Shown here: piece by piece, positions 1 through 6,995 of the stretch
Layout: each line of letters begins with the position of its first letter
How positions within the stretch are numbered: position 1 is the stretch's first letter
NCBI GenBank assembly: GCA_937967725.1
Contig: CALBSY010000150.1
Location: 1-8,251, forward strand
Length of the DNA stretch: 8,251 bases
Origin: an uncultured Alphaproteobacteria bacterium
Lineage (GTDB): Bacteria > Pseudomonadota > Alphaproteobacteria > Caulobacterales > Aquidulcibacteraceae
Direction of reading: 5' to 3'
Program-made: the position numbers and the translations under genes
The notes under the pieces: generated by a model
What the model was told of the DNA's origin: nothing
The model's database searches: none
The model's input: only the letters and a program-made list of their open reading frames with translations

Positions 1-102
1 TGAGTTTTATGGCGCCGCGTCGAGCCGCGCGGCTACGCCGAGCTCTAAGGGCAGCCGCCACAGGCTACAACTGTCACAAAACTGAGGGATGGCCCCGGTG
101 GG
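1..102. other. Non-coding DNA downstream of dat
   Basis: No convincing gene was found here on either strand; the open frames are short and composition-driven. The stretch follows the dat stop codon and could be its 3' end or the leader of the next gene leftwards. In many alphaproteobacteria hfq lies just after ntrX or dat, but no hfq coding sequence is visible here, so that is only an expectation. Two small structures are present: a perfect 12-base palindrome AGCCGCGCGGCT at 23-34, and a CAGTT element repeated 11 bases apart on the minus strand (84-80 and 73-69). No stem followed by a T-tract was found, so there is no clear intrinsic terminator. Confidence 0.5.
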
Positions 103-945
103 TCAGGCGCCCAAATATGCGGCGCGCAATGCGGCGGCGACGGGCCCTGGGCGCCCCTCACCCACCGGAACGCCGTCGATCGCGACAACAGGCACCGCGG
201 CGTTGCTGGCGGAGCTGATGAAGGCTTCGCGCGCACCTTGCGCTTCAGCGACCGTGAACGCGCGCTCGGCGATCTGCATCTGGCGTTGCCGAGCAAGCCG
301 CAGGATCGCGGCGCGCGTCACCCCGTGCAGCAGATCATTTGAGAGAGGCCGCGTCCGCAGCGCTCCATCGGCGGCGACGATCCAAGCGGTGGACGCTGTT
401 CCTTCAGTGACATAGCCCGCGCTGTCGACAAACCACGCCTCGAACGCGCCAGCTTGTTTGGCTTGTTGCCGCGCCAACAAGTTGGGGAGCAGGTTGACCG
501 ACTTGATGTCTCGCCGCGCCCACCGCGCTTCGGGCAGGGTGACGATCTTGATCCCATTCTCCGCCCGCGCCGCAATGGCGTCGCGATCAAGGTTCTTAGC
601 GGTAATCACAAGCGTGGGCCTGACGCCGACGGGAAAGGCGTGGTCTCGCGATGCAGCGCCGCGGCTGATCTGCACGTAAACAATGCCGTCGCGCACGTGA
701 TTGCGCCGTGCGGTCTCGCGCATCACGGCGAACAGCGCCGTTTCGCTCATCGGTGCGGCGATGCGCAGTTCCATGAGCGAGCGCGTGAGGCGCGTCATAT
801 GCTCCGCTGGATCGAACAAACGGCCGCCGCGGACAGCCCATACCTCATAGGCGGAATCGCCCAGTTGAAAGCCGCGGTCTTGCACCGACACGCGCGCGGC
901 GCGCAGCGGCAAATACACCCCGTCGACATAGGCGACGCCTCTCAT
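103..945 (-). CDS. dat: D-amino-acid (D-alanine) aminotransferase, PLP fold type IV
   Basis: This 280-residue protein has the usual length and motifs of the D-alanine/branched-chain aminotransferase superfamily. The family is cytosolic and uses pyridoxal phosphate to move an amino group between a D-amino acid and a 2-oxo acid. Visible motifs are SAYEVW at 31-36 (substrate-pocket Tyr and Val), RGAASRDHAFP at 95-105 (the Arg-x-His pair that binds substrate carboxylate in D-amino-acid transaminases), K148 in DIKSVNLL as the likely Schiff-base lysine, and VTEGTAS at 179-185, whose E181 should contact the PLP ring nitrogen. The Arg-x-His motif favours a D-amino-acid enzyme over a branched-chain aminotransferase or aminodeoxychorismate lyase, although substrate range cannot be read from sequence. 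Its ATG overlaps the ntrX TGA as ATGA, and a GAGG at 953-950 lies four bases upstream, so it is probably translated together with ntrX as the last visible gene of the operon. Placing it after ntrX matches other alphaproteobacteria. Confidence 0.87.
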   Translation of the reverse strand: MRGVAYVDGVYLPLRAARVSVQDRGFQLGDSAYEVWAVRGGRLFDPAEHMTRLTRSLMELRIAAPMSETALFAVMRETARRNHVRDGIVYVQISRGAASRDHAFPVGVRPTLVITAKNLDRDAIAARAENGIKIVTLPEARWARRDIKSVNLLPNLLARQQAKQAGAFEAWFVDSAGYVTEGTASTAWIVAADGALRTRPLSNDLLHGVTRAAILRLARQRQMQIAERAFTVAEAQGAREAFISSASNAAVPVVAIDGVPVGEGRPGPVAAALRAAYLGA

Positions 946-2342
946 TCGGCCTCGTGCCCGTTGCCGTTGCGGCCCGGCGCCTCCACTCCGAGCGACTTGA
1001 GTTTTCGGTGCAATGCGGAGCGTTCCATGCCGATGAATGCCGCCGTACGGGAGATATTGCCGCCGAAACGTGTGATTTGGACGTTGAGATATTCACGTTC
1101 AAATCGTTCGCGCGCGTCGCGCAGCGGCAGGCCTATGACTTCCTGCAACCCGTCATGCTTTGATGCGCCTGCTGTCGGCCATGCCTCTTGTGGCAGCGCG
1201 TCGACCGTGACGGGCGTCGCCGGATCGCCGCCAGCAAGAATCAAGATGCGCTCGATCACGTTTCGCAGCTGACGCACGTTGCCGGGCCAATCCGCTGCTT
1301 GCAGAACGCCAAGGGCGTCTTCAGCGATTTGCCGCGCCGGAACGCCGGACATGCCGGCCAGACGCCCGACAAAGTAGCCGGCAAGTTCGGGAATATCTTC
1401 CCTGCGCTCAGCTAGGCTGGGCGCGCGAAGCGGCACGACGTTAAGACGGTGGAACAGGTCTTCCCGGAAACGGCCGGCTTCAATGTCGCCGCGCAGATCG
1501 CGCGAGGAGGAAGAAACCACGCGCACATTCACCTGCACGTCGGTCGTGCCGCCGAGCCGGCGGAAGCGCTGTTCCACAAGAACACGTAGAATTTTCGACT
1601 GAGTTTCGGGTGGCATGTCGCCCACTTCGTCGAGGAACAGCGTCCCGCCATGAGCCTGTTCGAACACGCCGATCTTTTTGGGCCGACCGTCAGGCCCCTC
1701 TTCGCCGAAGATCTCACTTTCCATGCGCTCAGGCGCGATCGAAGCGGCGTTGATGGCAACGAACGGTCCAGCAGCGCGCGGGCTGCGCTCATGCAGCAGC
1801 CGTGCGACGAGCTCCTTCCCCGATCCCGCCGGACCGGAGATCAGGACGCGCGAGTTTGTCTGCGACACGCGATCGATGCTGCTGCGCAACGCGGCGATAA
1901 CCGGCGAAGAGCCGATGAGATCGTCGGAGACCGCCGACTTCGCGCGCAGGGCGACGTTCTCACGCTTCAGCCGGGTAGCCTCAATCGCGCGCTGTACCAC
2001 CAGAAGCAGCCGATCGGCGGTGAACGGCTTTTCTACGAAATCATAGGCGCCTTTGCGGATTGCTGCGACCGCGGTTTCGATGGTGCCATGGCCGGAGATG
2101 ACAACAACCGGCATATCGGGATCGATCTCTTTGAATGTCGTCAGGAGATCGAGGCCATCGATGCGGCTGCCTTGTAGCCAGATGTCGAGCACGACCAGCG
2201 AAGGCTTGCGACGGCTGAAGGCGTCCAGCGCCTCATCACTGTCGCGCGCGGCGCGTACCTGGTGTCCGTCATCCTCCAGAATGCCAGAGACAAGATCGCG
2301 AATGTCAGCTTCGTCGTCGATAACAAGAATATCAGACGCCAT
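942..2342 (-). CDS. ntrX: Nitrogen regulation response regulator NtrX
   Basis: NtrX is the cytosolic response regulator partnered with the kinase NtrY. The 466 residues comprise a receiver domain (about 5-120), a AAA+ domain (about 142-372) and a C-terminal Fis-type helix-turn-helix (about 427-452). In the receiver the acidic pocket is D9/D10, the phosphoacceptor is D53, and S83 and K105 are the conserved switch residues. The AAA+ domain has Walker A GPAGSGKE (170-177), Walker B LFLDE (235-239), an arginine-finger region GRFREDLFHRL (290-300) and sensor II near WPGNVRQL (352-359). At the place where sigma-54 activators carry GAFTGA, residues 214-225 read EEGPDGRPKKIG, so the sigma-54 contact loop is absent. 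This is usual for alphaproteobacterial NtrX, which can regulate without sigma-54. Sensor I reads VVSSSSRDL, a variant of the classical form. The start overlaps the end of ntrY by 11 bases and has a good ribosome binding site. The stop is in an ATGA overlap with dat. Confidence 0.95.
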   Translation of the reverse strand: MASDILVIDDEADIRDLVSGILEDDGHQVRAARDSDEALDAFSRRKPSLVVLDIWLQGSRIDGLDLLTTFKEIDPDMPVVVISGHGTIETAVAAIRKGAYDFVEKPFTADRLLLVVQRAIEATRLKRENVALRAKSAVSDDLIGSSPVIAALRSSIDRVSQTNSRVLISGPAGSGKELVARLLHERSPRAAGPFVAINAASIAPERMESEIFGEEGPDGRPKKIGVFEQAHGGTLFLDEVGDMPPETQSKILRVLVEQRFRRLGGTTDVQVNVRVVSSSSRDLRGDIEAGRFREDLFHRLNVVPLRAPSLAERREDIPELAGYFVGRLAGMSGVPARQIAEDALGVLQAADWPGNVRQLRNVIERILILAGGDPATPVTVDALPQEAWPTAGASKHDGLQEVIGLPLRDARERFEREYLNVQITRFGGNISRTAAFIGMERSALHRKLKSLGVEAPGRNGNGHEAE

Positions 2343-4614
2343 GTTGGGGAGCTCCTGCGTCGTGTTCTACGGGTGATGTAATGCTTTCTTCGCCGCGCTT
2401 CGGCAGGACGAAGCGGACAATCGCGCCAGGCCCAGACCCAGGCGCATCATCCAATTCAATCAGCCCCCCATGGTCCTCAACAATACGCGCAACGATGGCT
2501 AGGCCCAGCCCCGCGCCTTTGCTGCGTGTGGTCACATATGGTTCGATGAGGCGGTGGCGATCCTTGTCGGGAAAGCCGAGACCGTTGTCGATCACTTCGA
2601 ACTGAACGCCGTATTCAAGGTCGCGCAAGCGCAGCAGCACGAAGCCGTCTTTTGGTTCGCCGTCGCGCGCGCGGCGGGCTTGCACGCTCTCCGCGGCGTT
2701 CTTGATCAGATTGAGCAGCGCTTGACCAATTAGGCGGTCGTCGCTCACCAGCGCAATCGGTTGGTCGGCGCCTTCGAGCTCGACACGCACATCCGCGAAC
2801 GCAATGCGCTGAGCGAAGACCGTATTACGAGCGACTTCGCTAATATCGGCAAAGGCCATTCGCGGCGTCGGCATGCGGGCGAACGAAGAAAACTCATCCA
2901 CCATGCGGCCGATGTCGGACACTTGGCGCAGAATTGTGTCTGTGCACTTCAAGAAGGTATCGGGATCGGAAGTCACTTCGCCGGCGTATTTGCGCCGCAG
3001 CCGTTCTGCGGAGAGCTGAATCGGGGTCAAAGGGTTCTTGATTTCGTGCGCAATGCGTCGCGCAACATCCTTCCATGCTTCTTGACGCTGCGCGGAAATC
3101 AGCTTCGTCATGTCGTCGAATGTAAGCACCATGCCGCCTTCGGCGTCTGGAGTCATGCGCACGCTCAGGTTCACGGTGCCGCCTTCACGCACCAAATCCA
3201 CGCGCTGCGGCGGCGTTTCGCCCTGCGGCGCCGGCTGGTTCAACAATTCCGCGAACTCTGGCCCGATGTCGACCAGTCGGCGACCGGAGAGTTCTTCATC
3301 GCCATGCCCGAGCAACGCTCCGGCCGAGCCGTTTGCCGCTGTTATGCGTCCGTCTCGGTCCAGGCCGACAACGCCGGCGCTGACGCCGCCAAGCACTGTC
3401 TCAATGAATTGACGTCTCGTCTCGGCATCCTCTTGAGCCGCGATCAGGTCGGAACGCTGTGCGTCGAGCTGCGCGGTCATTCGGTTGAACGCGGCGGCCA
3501 GTGCGTCGATCTCATCGCGTTCTTCGCCAATTGCGACGCGTGCTTTTAGATCGCCGCGAGCGACGCGTCGCGCCGCCCCAACCAGCCGGCCGATCGGTTC
3601 GGCGACGCGCGCGGCGCTCGTTAGCCCCAGCCAGCCGGCGCCAAGCAGTACAAGCAGCGCGGTCGAGAGATAGGCAAGACTGAATAGGAACCCGAGCGCG
3701 TTCTGTTGTTGCTGGGAGCTGCGATAGTCGGCGACGGCGTCGTAGAACGCCAGCAATTGCGTCATCAGTCTCGGATCGATCGCGCGCGATACGTAGACGT
3801 ACGCGTCGTCGTAGTCTTCGAGACGATACAGCGCGAGCAATCGGCTTTGCTCCGAATCGACATGGACGTTCACGTTGCCCTGGTTCGCGGCGTCAAACGC
3901 CTGCACCGAGGGCGGCGAGTACGGCGCCGAGCCTTCTTGTTCGGCGCGGGCAAGCACCGTCGCGTTACGGTCGATGACGTAGGCCGATCGGAAGTTGCGT
4001 CCCTCCGCCTGGGCCGCCAGGAACGAGCCGTACCGATTGGGATCCTCCGTGAGACCGCGGCGCGCGAGGTTTAGGTCTTCAGCCATGACTTCGACTTCGG
4101 CGGCCATCTCATCTGAAGCGAGCTGTTGGTACGCTGCGCCGACGCTCGCTGCGTTCTCGATTGTGCTTTCGACGCGTTGGCTGAACCAGCGCTCCACCCC
4201 CTGGCTGAATGCGAACCCCAGGAATGCCGCCACAACCAACGCAGGCGCGAGCGCAGCAAGACTGAACAGCGTGAAGAAACGCACGTGCAGCCGCGCGCCG
4301 GTGGCGGCTGCGCGCCATGCGCGTCCGACGCGGATCAGCCGGTGTGTGAGAATGCCGGCGAGCCCAGCGCAAATGATCAGGCTTAGTATGAGCAGCGAAC
4401 GGATTGTGATGTTGGCTTCGCCAGCCAAGCCTTCGCCGAGCAACAGCGCCACGATCGCCGCCGCGGTCAGTGCGCTCGCGAGCACCAGCCCGCCGAGAAA
4501 TATCGCCGAGCTACGGCTTTGCGGCCGGTCACTCAGAACAGTGGCGTCAGCCGAGTCACTGGCCGCTAGAGGTAGCACCATGGCCGGGGGTCCCATGTTG
4601 CGCGGAGGCAACAT
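2332..4614 (-). CDS. ntrY: Membrane sensor histidine kinase NtrY
   Basis: NtrY is a membrane-bound histidine kinase that phosphorylates NtrX. The 760-residue length and architecture are typical. There are three hydrophobic segments near 37-59, 73-95 and 114-137, then a periplasmic sensor region of roughly 170 residues, and a fourth segment near 308-332. These are followed by HAMP (about 330-385), PAS (about 400-505), the dimerisation/phosphoacceptor helix with H523 in AHEIKNPLTP, and a HATPase domain with the N box around N635/N639, G1 DNGLG (676-680) and G2 KGAGLGL (699-705). All catalytic motifs look intact. The start is less certain. The first ATG (4614) lies 27 bases after the ntrC stop without a clear Shine-Dalgarno sequence, and in-frame ATGs at 4596 and 4581 would trim only 6 or 11 residues of a polar N-terminal tail, leaving the membrane segments unaffected. 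No in-frame ATG, GTG or TTG lies between 4614 and the ntrC stop. The 3' end overlaps ntrX. Confidence 0.94.
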   Translation of the reverse strand: MLPPRNMGPPAMVLPLAASDSADATVLSDRPQSRSSAIFLGGLVLASALTAAAIVALLLGEGLAGEANITIRSLLILSLIICAGLAGILTHRLIRVGRAWRAAATGARLHVRFFTLFSLAALAPALVVAAFLGFAFSQGVERWFSQRVESTIENAASVGAAYQQLASDEMAAEVEVMAEDLNLARRGLTEDPNRYGSFLAAQAEGRNFRSAYVIDRNATVLARAEQEGSAPYSPPSVQAFDAANQGNVNVHVDSEQSRLLALYRLEDYDDAYVYVSRAIDPRLMTQLLAFYDAVADYRSSQQQQNALGFLFSLAYLSTALLVLLGAGWLGLTSAARVAEPIGRLVGAARRVARGDLKARVAIGEERDEIDALAAAFNRMTAQLDAQRSDLIAAQEDAETRRQFIETVLGGVSAGVVGLDRDGRITAANGSAGALLGHGDEELSGRRLVDIGPEFAELLNQPAPQGETPPQRVDLVREGGTVNLSVRMTPDAEGGMVLTFDDMTKLISAQRQEAWKDVARRIAHEIKNPLTPIQLSAERLRRKYAGEVTSDPDTFLKCTDTILRQVSDIGRMVDEFSSFARMPTPRMAFADISEVARNTVFAQRIAFADVRVELEGADQPIALVSDDRLIGQALLNLIKNAAESVQARRARDGEPKDGFVLLRLRDLEYGVQFEVIDNGLGFPDKDRHRLIEPYVTTRSKGAGLGLAIVARIVEDHGGLIELDDAPGSGPGAIVRFVLPKRGEESITSPVEHDAGAPQHGV
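2352..2356 (-). promoter_or_regulatory. ribosome binding site of ntrX, inside ntrY
   Basis: The minus strand reads AGGAG nine bases before the ntrX ATG at 2342. It lies within the last codons of ntrY, so it fixes the NtrX start (MASDIL) and supports translation of ntrX directly after ntrY. Confidence 0.75.
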
Positions 4615-4641
4615 GGCTGTTGAACCAATATCACGCGCCCG

Positions 4642-5916
4642 TCAATCGCCTCGCCCAGTACGAAGCCCAAGCGCCTGAATTTTCTTGCGTAAGGTGTTCC
4701 GGTTAATCCCCAAGATGGCTGCGGCGCGGATCTGATTTCCGCGTGTCGCCTGCAACGCCTGGGCGATCAACGGGCGTTCGACTTCGGCCAAAAAGCGATC
4801 GTAGAGACCCGGCTCGGGCAGTCCATGGCCCGCCGCCGCGAACTCCGTTTCCAAGCGCCGCGTGATCGCCAGCGCGAAATCATCGCTCTTGTCTTCAGCT
4901 TCCGCATTCTTGCGCGCCGCTACGCCAAGCTCTTCGCCAATTTCGCGTGCTGTTATGACCGGCGCCGGCGAGAGCGCTGTTGCTCGGCGAAGAAGATTCT
5001 CCAACTCACGTATGTTGCCAGGGAAGCTGTGCGCTTTAAGGCGCTCGATAGCGGCGGTATCGATGGATTTTTCGGGCAAGCCTTCGCGCTTGGCCCGCAG
5101 CAGAAAGTCGCGAGCGAGATCGCCTACATCGTCGAGCCTCTCGCGCAAGGGGGGCAGCCGGATCGTTACTACGTTCAAGTGAAGCAGCCCGGCGAGCCGA
5201 GTTTGTGCTTCGGTTGGAAGTTCATCCAGATCTTCGAGGAACAGCGTGCCGCCGCGAGCTTGCTCGAACTTACCTTTCGGGCCGAATAAATCCTGATCGA
5301 CCTGGCGTGCGTCGAGGCCCGCTAGGCTGACAGTCACGAATGCCCCGTTCGCTCGTCGGCTATGGGCATGCAGCGCGCGAGCGACCTTTTCCTTTCCTGT
5401 GCCGCTCTCGCCTTCGATCAAAACGGTCAGATCGGCGCCGGCGACACGCGCCATCACACGATACACGTCCTGCATCGCCGGCGATCGGCCGATCAGCGGC
5501 AGGTTCTGCTCCTTCTCCGCTTTTGACGTTTGCGCCCGTGTCTTGGCGTCCGGGCCGCCGGAAAGCGCTCGGCGCACCGCCGCCATCAGATCGTCGAGAT
5601 CAAACGGCTTGGGCACGTAATCGTACGCCCCCGATCCCGCAGCTGACAACGCGGTGGAGACCGTTGACTGCGCGCTCATTACGATAACTGGCAAAGTGGG
5701 GCGCGCGGCGCGCATGCTCGGCAACGCATCAAACACGCACCCATCGCCCATATAGACATCGCTCAATACGAGGTCGCCCTCCCCTTCACGCACCCACTTC
5801 GCCAGCGTCGACACATTCCCGGTGGCGCGTACGGCGTAGCCTTCCTTGCCCAACGCTTGAGAGAGCACGAAGCGTAGCGAGGCGTCGTCATCCGCCAATA
5901 GGATGCGCGCGCTCAT
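4642..5916 (-). CDS. ntrC: NtrC-type response regulator with a reduced AAA+ domain
   Basis: NtrC is the response regulator phosphorylated by NtrB, normally a sigma-54 activator of nitrogen-assimilation genes. The receiver domain (about 4-118) is intact: D10/D11 pocket, phosphoacceptor D53, S81 and K103. The C-terminal Fis-type helix-turn-helix (about 383-417, including NQIRAAAILGINRNTLRKK) is also well kept. The AAA+ domain is not. Walker A GESGTGKE (169-176) is present, but DLFGPKGKFEQ (209-219) runs straight across the place where GAFTGA should be, about 12 residues short. After EAQTRLAGLLHL (236-247) the chain jumps directly to NVVTIRLPPLRER (248-260), omitting about 40 residues that usually hold sensor I and the arginine fingers. 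Walker B reads LFLED rather than LFLDE. Total length is 424, against about 470-480 for the family, and the two gaps explain the difference. The frame is open throughout, so this is not a frameshifted pseudogene. It probably still binds DNA under phosphorylation control, but is unlikely to hydrolyse ATP or remodel sigma-54 polymerase. The start overlaps ntrB as ATGA. Confidence 0.92.
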   Translation of the reverse strand: MSARILLADDDASLRFVLSQALGKEGYAVRATGNVSTLAKWVREGEGDLVLSDVYMGDGCVFDALPSMRAARPTLPVIVMSAQSTVSTALSAAGSGAYDYVPKPFDLDDLMAAVRRALSGGPDAKTRAQTSKAEKEQNLPLIGRSPAMQDVYRVMARVAGADLTVLIEGESGTGKEKVARALHAHSRRANGAFVTVSLAGLDARQVDQDLFGPKGKFEQARGGTLFLEDLDELPTEAQTRLAGLLHLNVVTIRLPPLRERLDDVGDLARDFLLRAKREGLPEKSIDTAAIERLKAHSFPGNIRELENLLRRATALSPAPVITAREIGEELGVAARKNAEAEDKSDDFALAITRRLETEFAAAGHGLPEPGLYDRFLAEVERPLIAQALQATRGNQIRAAAILGINRNTLRKKIQALGLRTGRGD

Positions 5917-6995
5917 TGGCCGTCCTGTGGATCGATCGGCAATAGAACTCTGAACGTGGTGCGGCCGGGCGCGCTATCCACCTCGATGCGCCCATCATGG
6001 CGCGCGACTATGTCGGCGGCCACCGTCAGGCCAAGCCCCATGCCTCCCACCTTCGTGGTGGCGAACGCTTCAAATAAACGATCGGCGACATCCGCGTGCA
6101 GGCCGGGGCCATTGTCCACTATCTGTACTTCGAGTTGTGCGCGTGCGGCCCCGCTGGCGGCGGAGCGAATGCGTACGCCCGGCCGATACAACGTAATCAG
6201 CGCGACCTCGCCATCCGGCTGTCCTGCGACGGCCTCGGCGGCGTTCTTGGCGATGTTCAGCAACGCTTGGATTAACTGATCGAGGTCGCCGCGCACTGGC
6301 GGCAAGCTGGGATCGTAACGCTCGCGGATCATCACGTCGGGCGCGCTCGAGCCGATGAGCTTCCTAACCCGCTCCAAGGCTTCGTGGATATTGAAGGGCT
6401 CAAAGCGCGGAGGCTCGAAGCCGCCGAAGGGATCGATCCGATCCGTCAGCCGGCGAATCCGGTCCACCTCATCGCAGATAAGCTTGGCCAGCGCCGCTGA
6501 CTCCGCGTCCTCGCCGCGCGAGATCAGTTGAGCGGCAGCGCGTATTCCGGCCAGCGGATTGCGAACCTCGTGCGCGAGTGTGCGCGTGGCGGAGTGACCT
6601 GCTGCGGGCGGCGCCGCGCGCGTACGTGGCGGACGTGTCAGCACCAGTGCGATGTAGCCATTGTCACCGACCGGCCCGGCGGCGATCGTGGCCCGGCCAA
6701 GCGCGAACCCCGGACCGACCAGAGCCACATCGGTCTCCGCCACCCCGGACGCGCCGGCGAGAGCGCGCCGTGCGAGGCTGACCAATTGTGCGTCGGGGCC
6801 AAAAATCTCCTCCAGCCTGCGGCCTAGCAATCCGCGCCCAACGCCAGCCAGCAATTCAGCCGCTGCTGCATTGACGAAGCGAATACGTTCGCCGGCGTCG
6901 ATACCGATAACGGGTGCAGGCAAGGCCTCGAGCCAACGCTCGGCATCGGGTGATGGCGCGCGCGCCGTCAGCGAATGGACTGCGCGATCGGTCAT
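5913..6995 (-). CDS. ntrB: Nitrogen regulation sensor histidine kinase NtrB (GlnL)
   Basis: NtrB is a soluble, bifunctional histidine kinase/phosphatase that acts on NtrC and is normally controlled by the PII protein GlnB. The 360 residues show an N-terminal PAS domain (about 20-120), a phosphoacceptor helix with H142 in AHEVRNPLAGIRAAAQL, and a HATPase domain with N-box residues N247 and N251, G1 DNGPG (294-298) and G2 VGGMGLGL (316-323). No membrane segment is present, as expected for a cytosolic enzyme. The length is typical and every catalytic motif is intact, in contrast to its partner NtrC. The start chosen is the ATG at 6995, giving MTDRAVHS, because it overlaps the dusB TGA as ATGA and has GAGG ten bases upstream. 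A longer frame reaching 7076 would add 27 arginine- and glycine-rich residues that only shadow the end of dusB. The 3' end overlaps ntrC by four bases. Confidence 0.95.
   Translation of the reverse strand: MTDRAVHSLTARAPSPDAERWLEALPAPVIGIDAGERIRFVNAAAAELLAGVGRGLLGRRLEEIFGPDAQLVSLARRALAGASGVAETDVALVGPGFALGRATIAAGPVGDNGYIALVLTRPPRTRAAPPAAGHSATRTLAHEVRNPLAGIRAAAQLISRGEDAESAALAKLICDEVDRIRRLTDRIDPFGGFEPPRFEPFNIHEALERVRKLIGSSAPDVMIRERYDPSLPPVRGDLDQLIQALLNIAKNAAEAVAGQPDGEVALITLYRPGVRIRSAASGAARAQLEVQIVDNGPGLHADVADRLFEAFATTKVGGMGLGLTVAADIVARHDGRIEVDSAPGRTTFRVLLPIDPQDGQ
5923..5926 (-). promoter_or_regulatory. ribosome binding site of ntrC, inside ntrB
   Basis: AGGA on the minus strand, six bases before the ntrC ATG at 5916 and within the last codons of ntrB, supports this start and the coupled translation of the kinase-regulator pair. 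Confidence 0.65.

Noticed and set aside
23..34. Palindrome AGCCGCGCGGCT as an intrinsic terminator of the operon
   Set aside because: The stem has no real loop and no T-tract follows it on the minus strand, so it does not meet the criteria for an intrinsic terminator.
454..1272. Plus-strand open frame of 272 codons antisense to dat and ntrX
   Set aside because: It crosses two well-supported genes and has no recognisable family motif. Long antisense frames are expected in high-GC DNA.
2761..3549. Plus-strand open frame of 262 codons antisense to ntrY
   Set aside because: It mirrors the NtrY kinase domain and has a composition-driven, cysteine/histidine/arginine-rich product without domain features.
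3995..4678. Plus-strand open frame of 227 codons antisense to ntrY
   Set aside because: It is an Arg/Ser/Ala-rich shadow of the NtrY membrane and sensor region, with no family motifs.
4642..5916. ntrC as a frameshifted or decayed pseudogene
   Set aside because: The frame is open from an ATGA-coupled start to the end of an intact Fis domain, and both missing segments are multiples of three with well-kept flanks.
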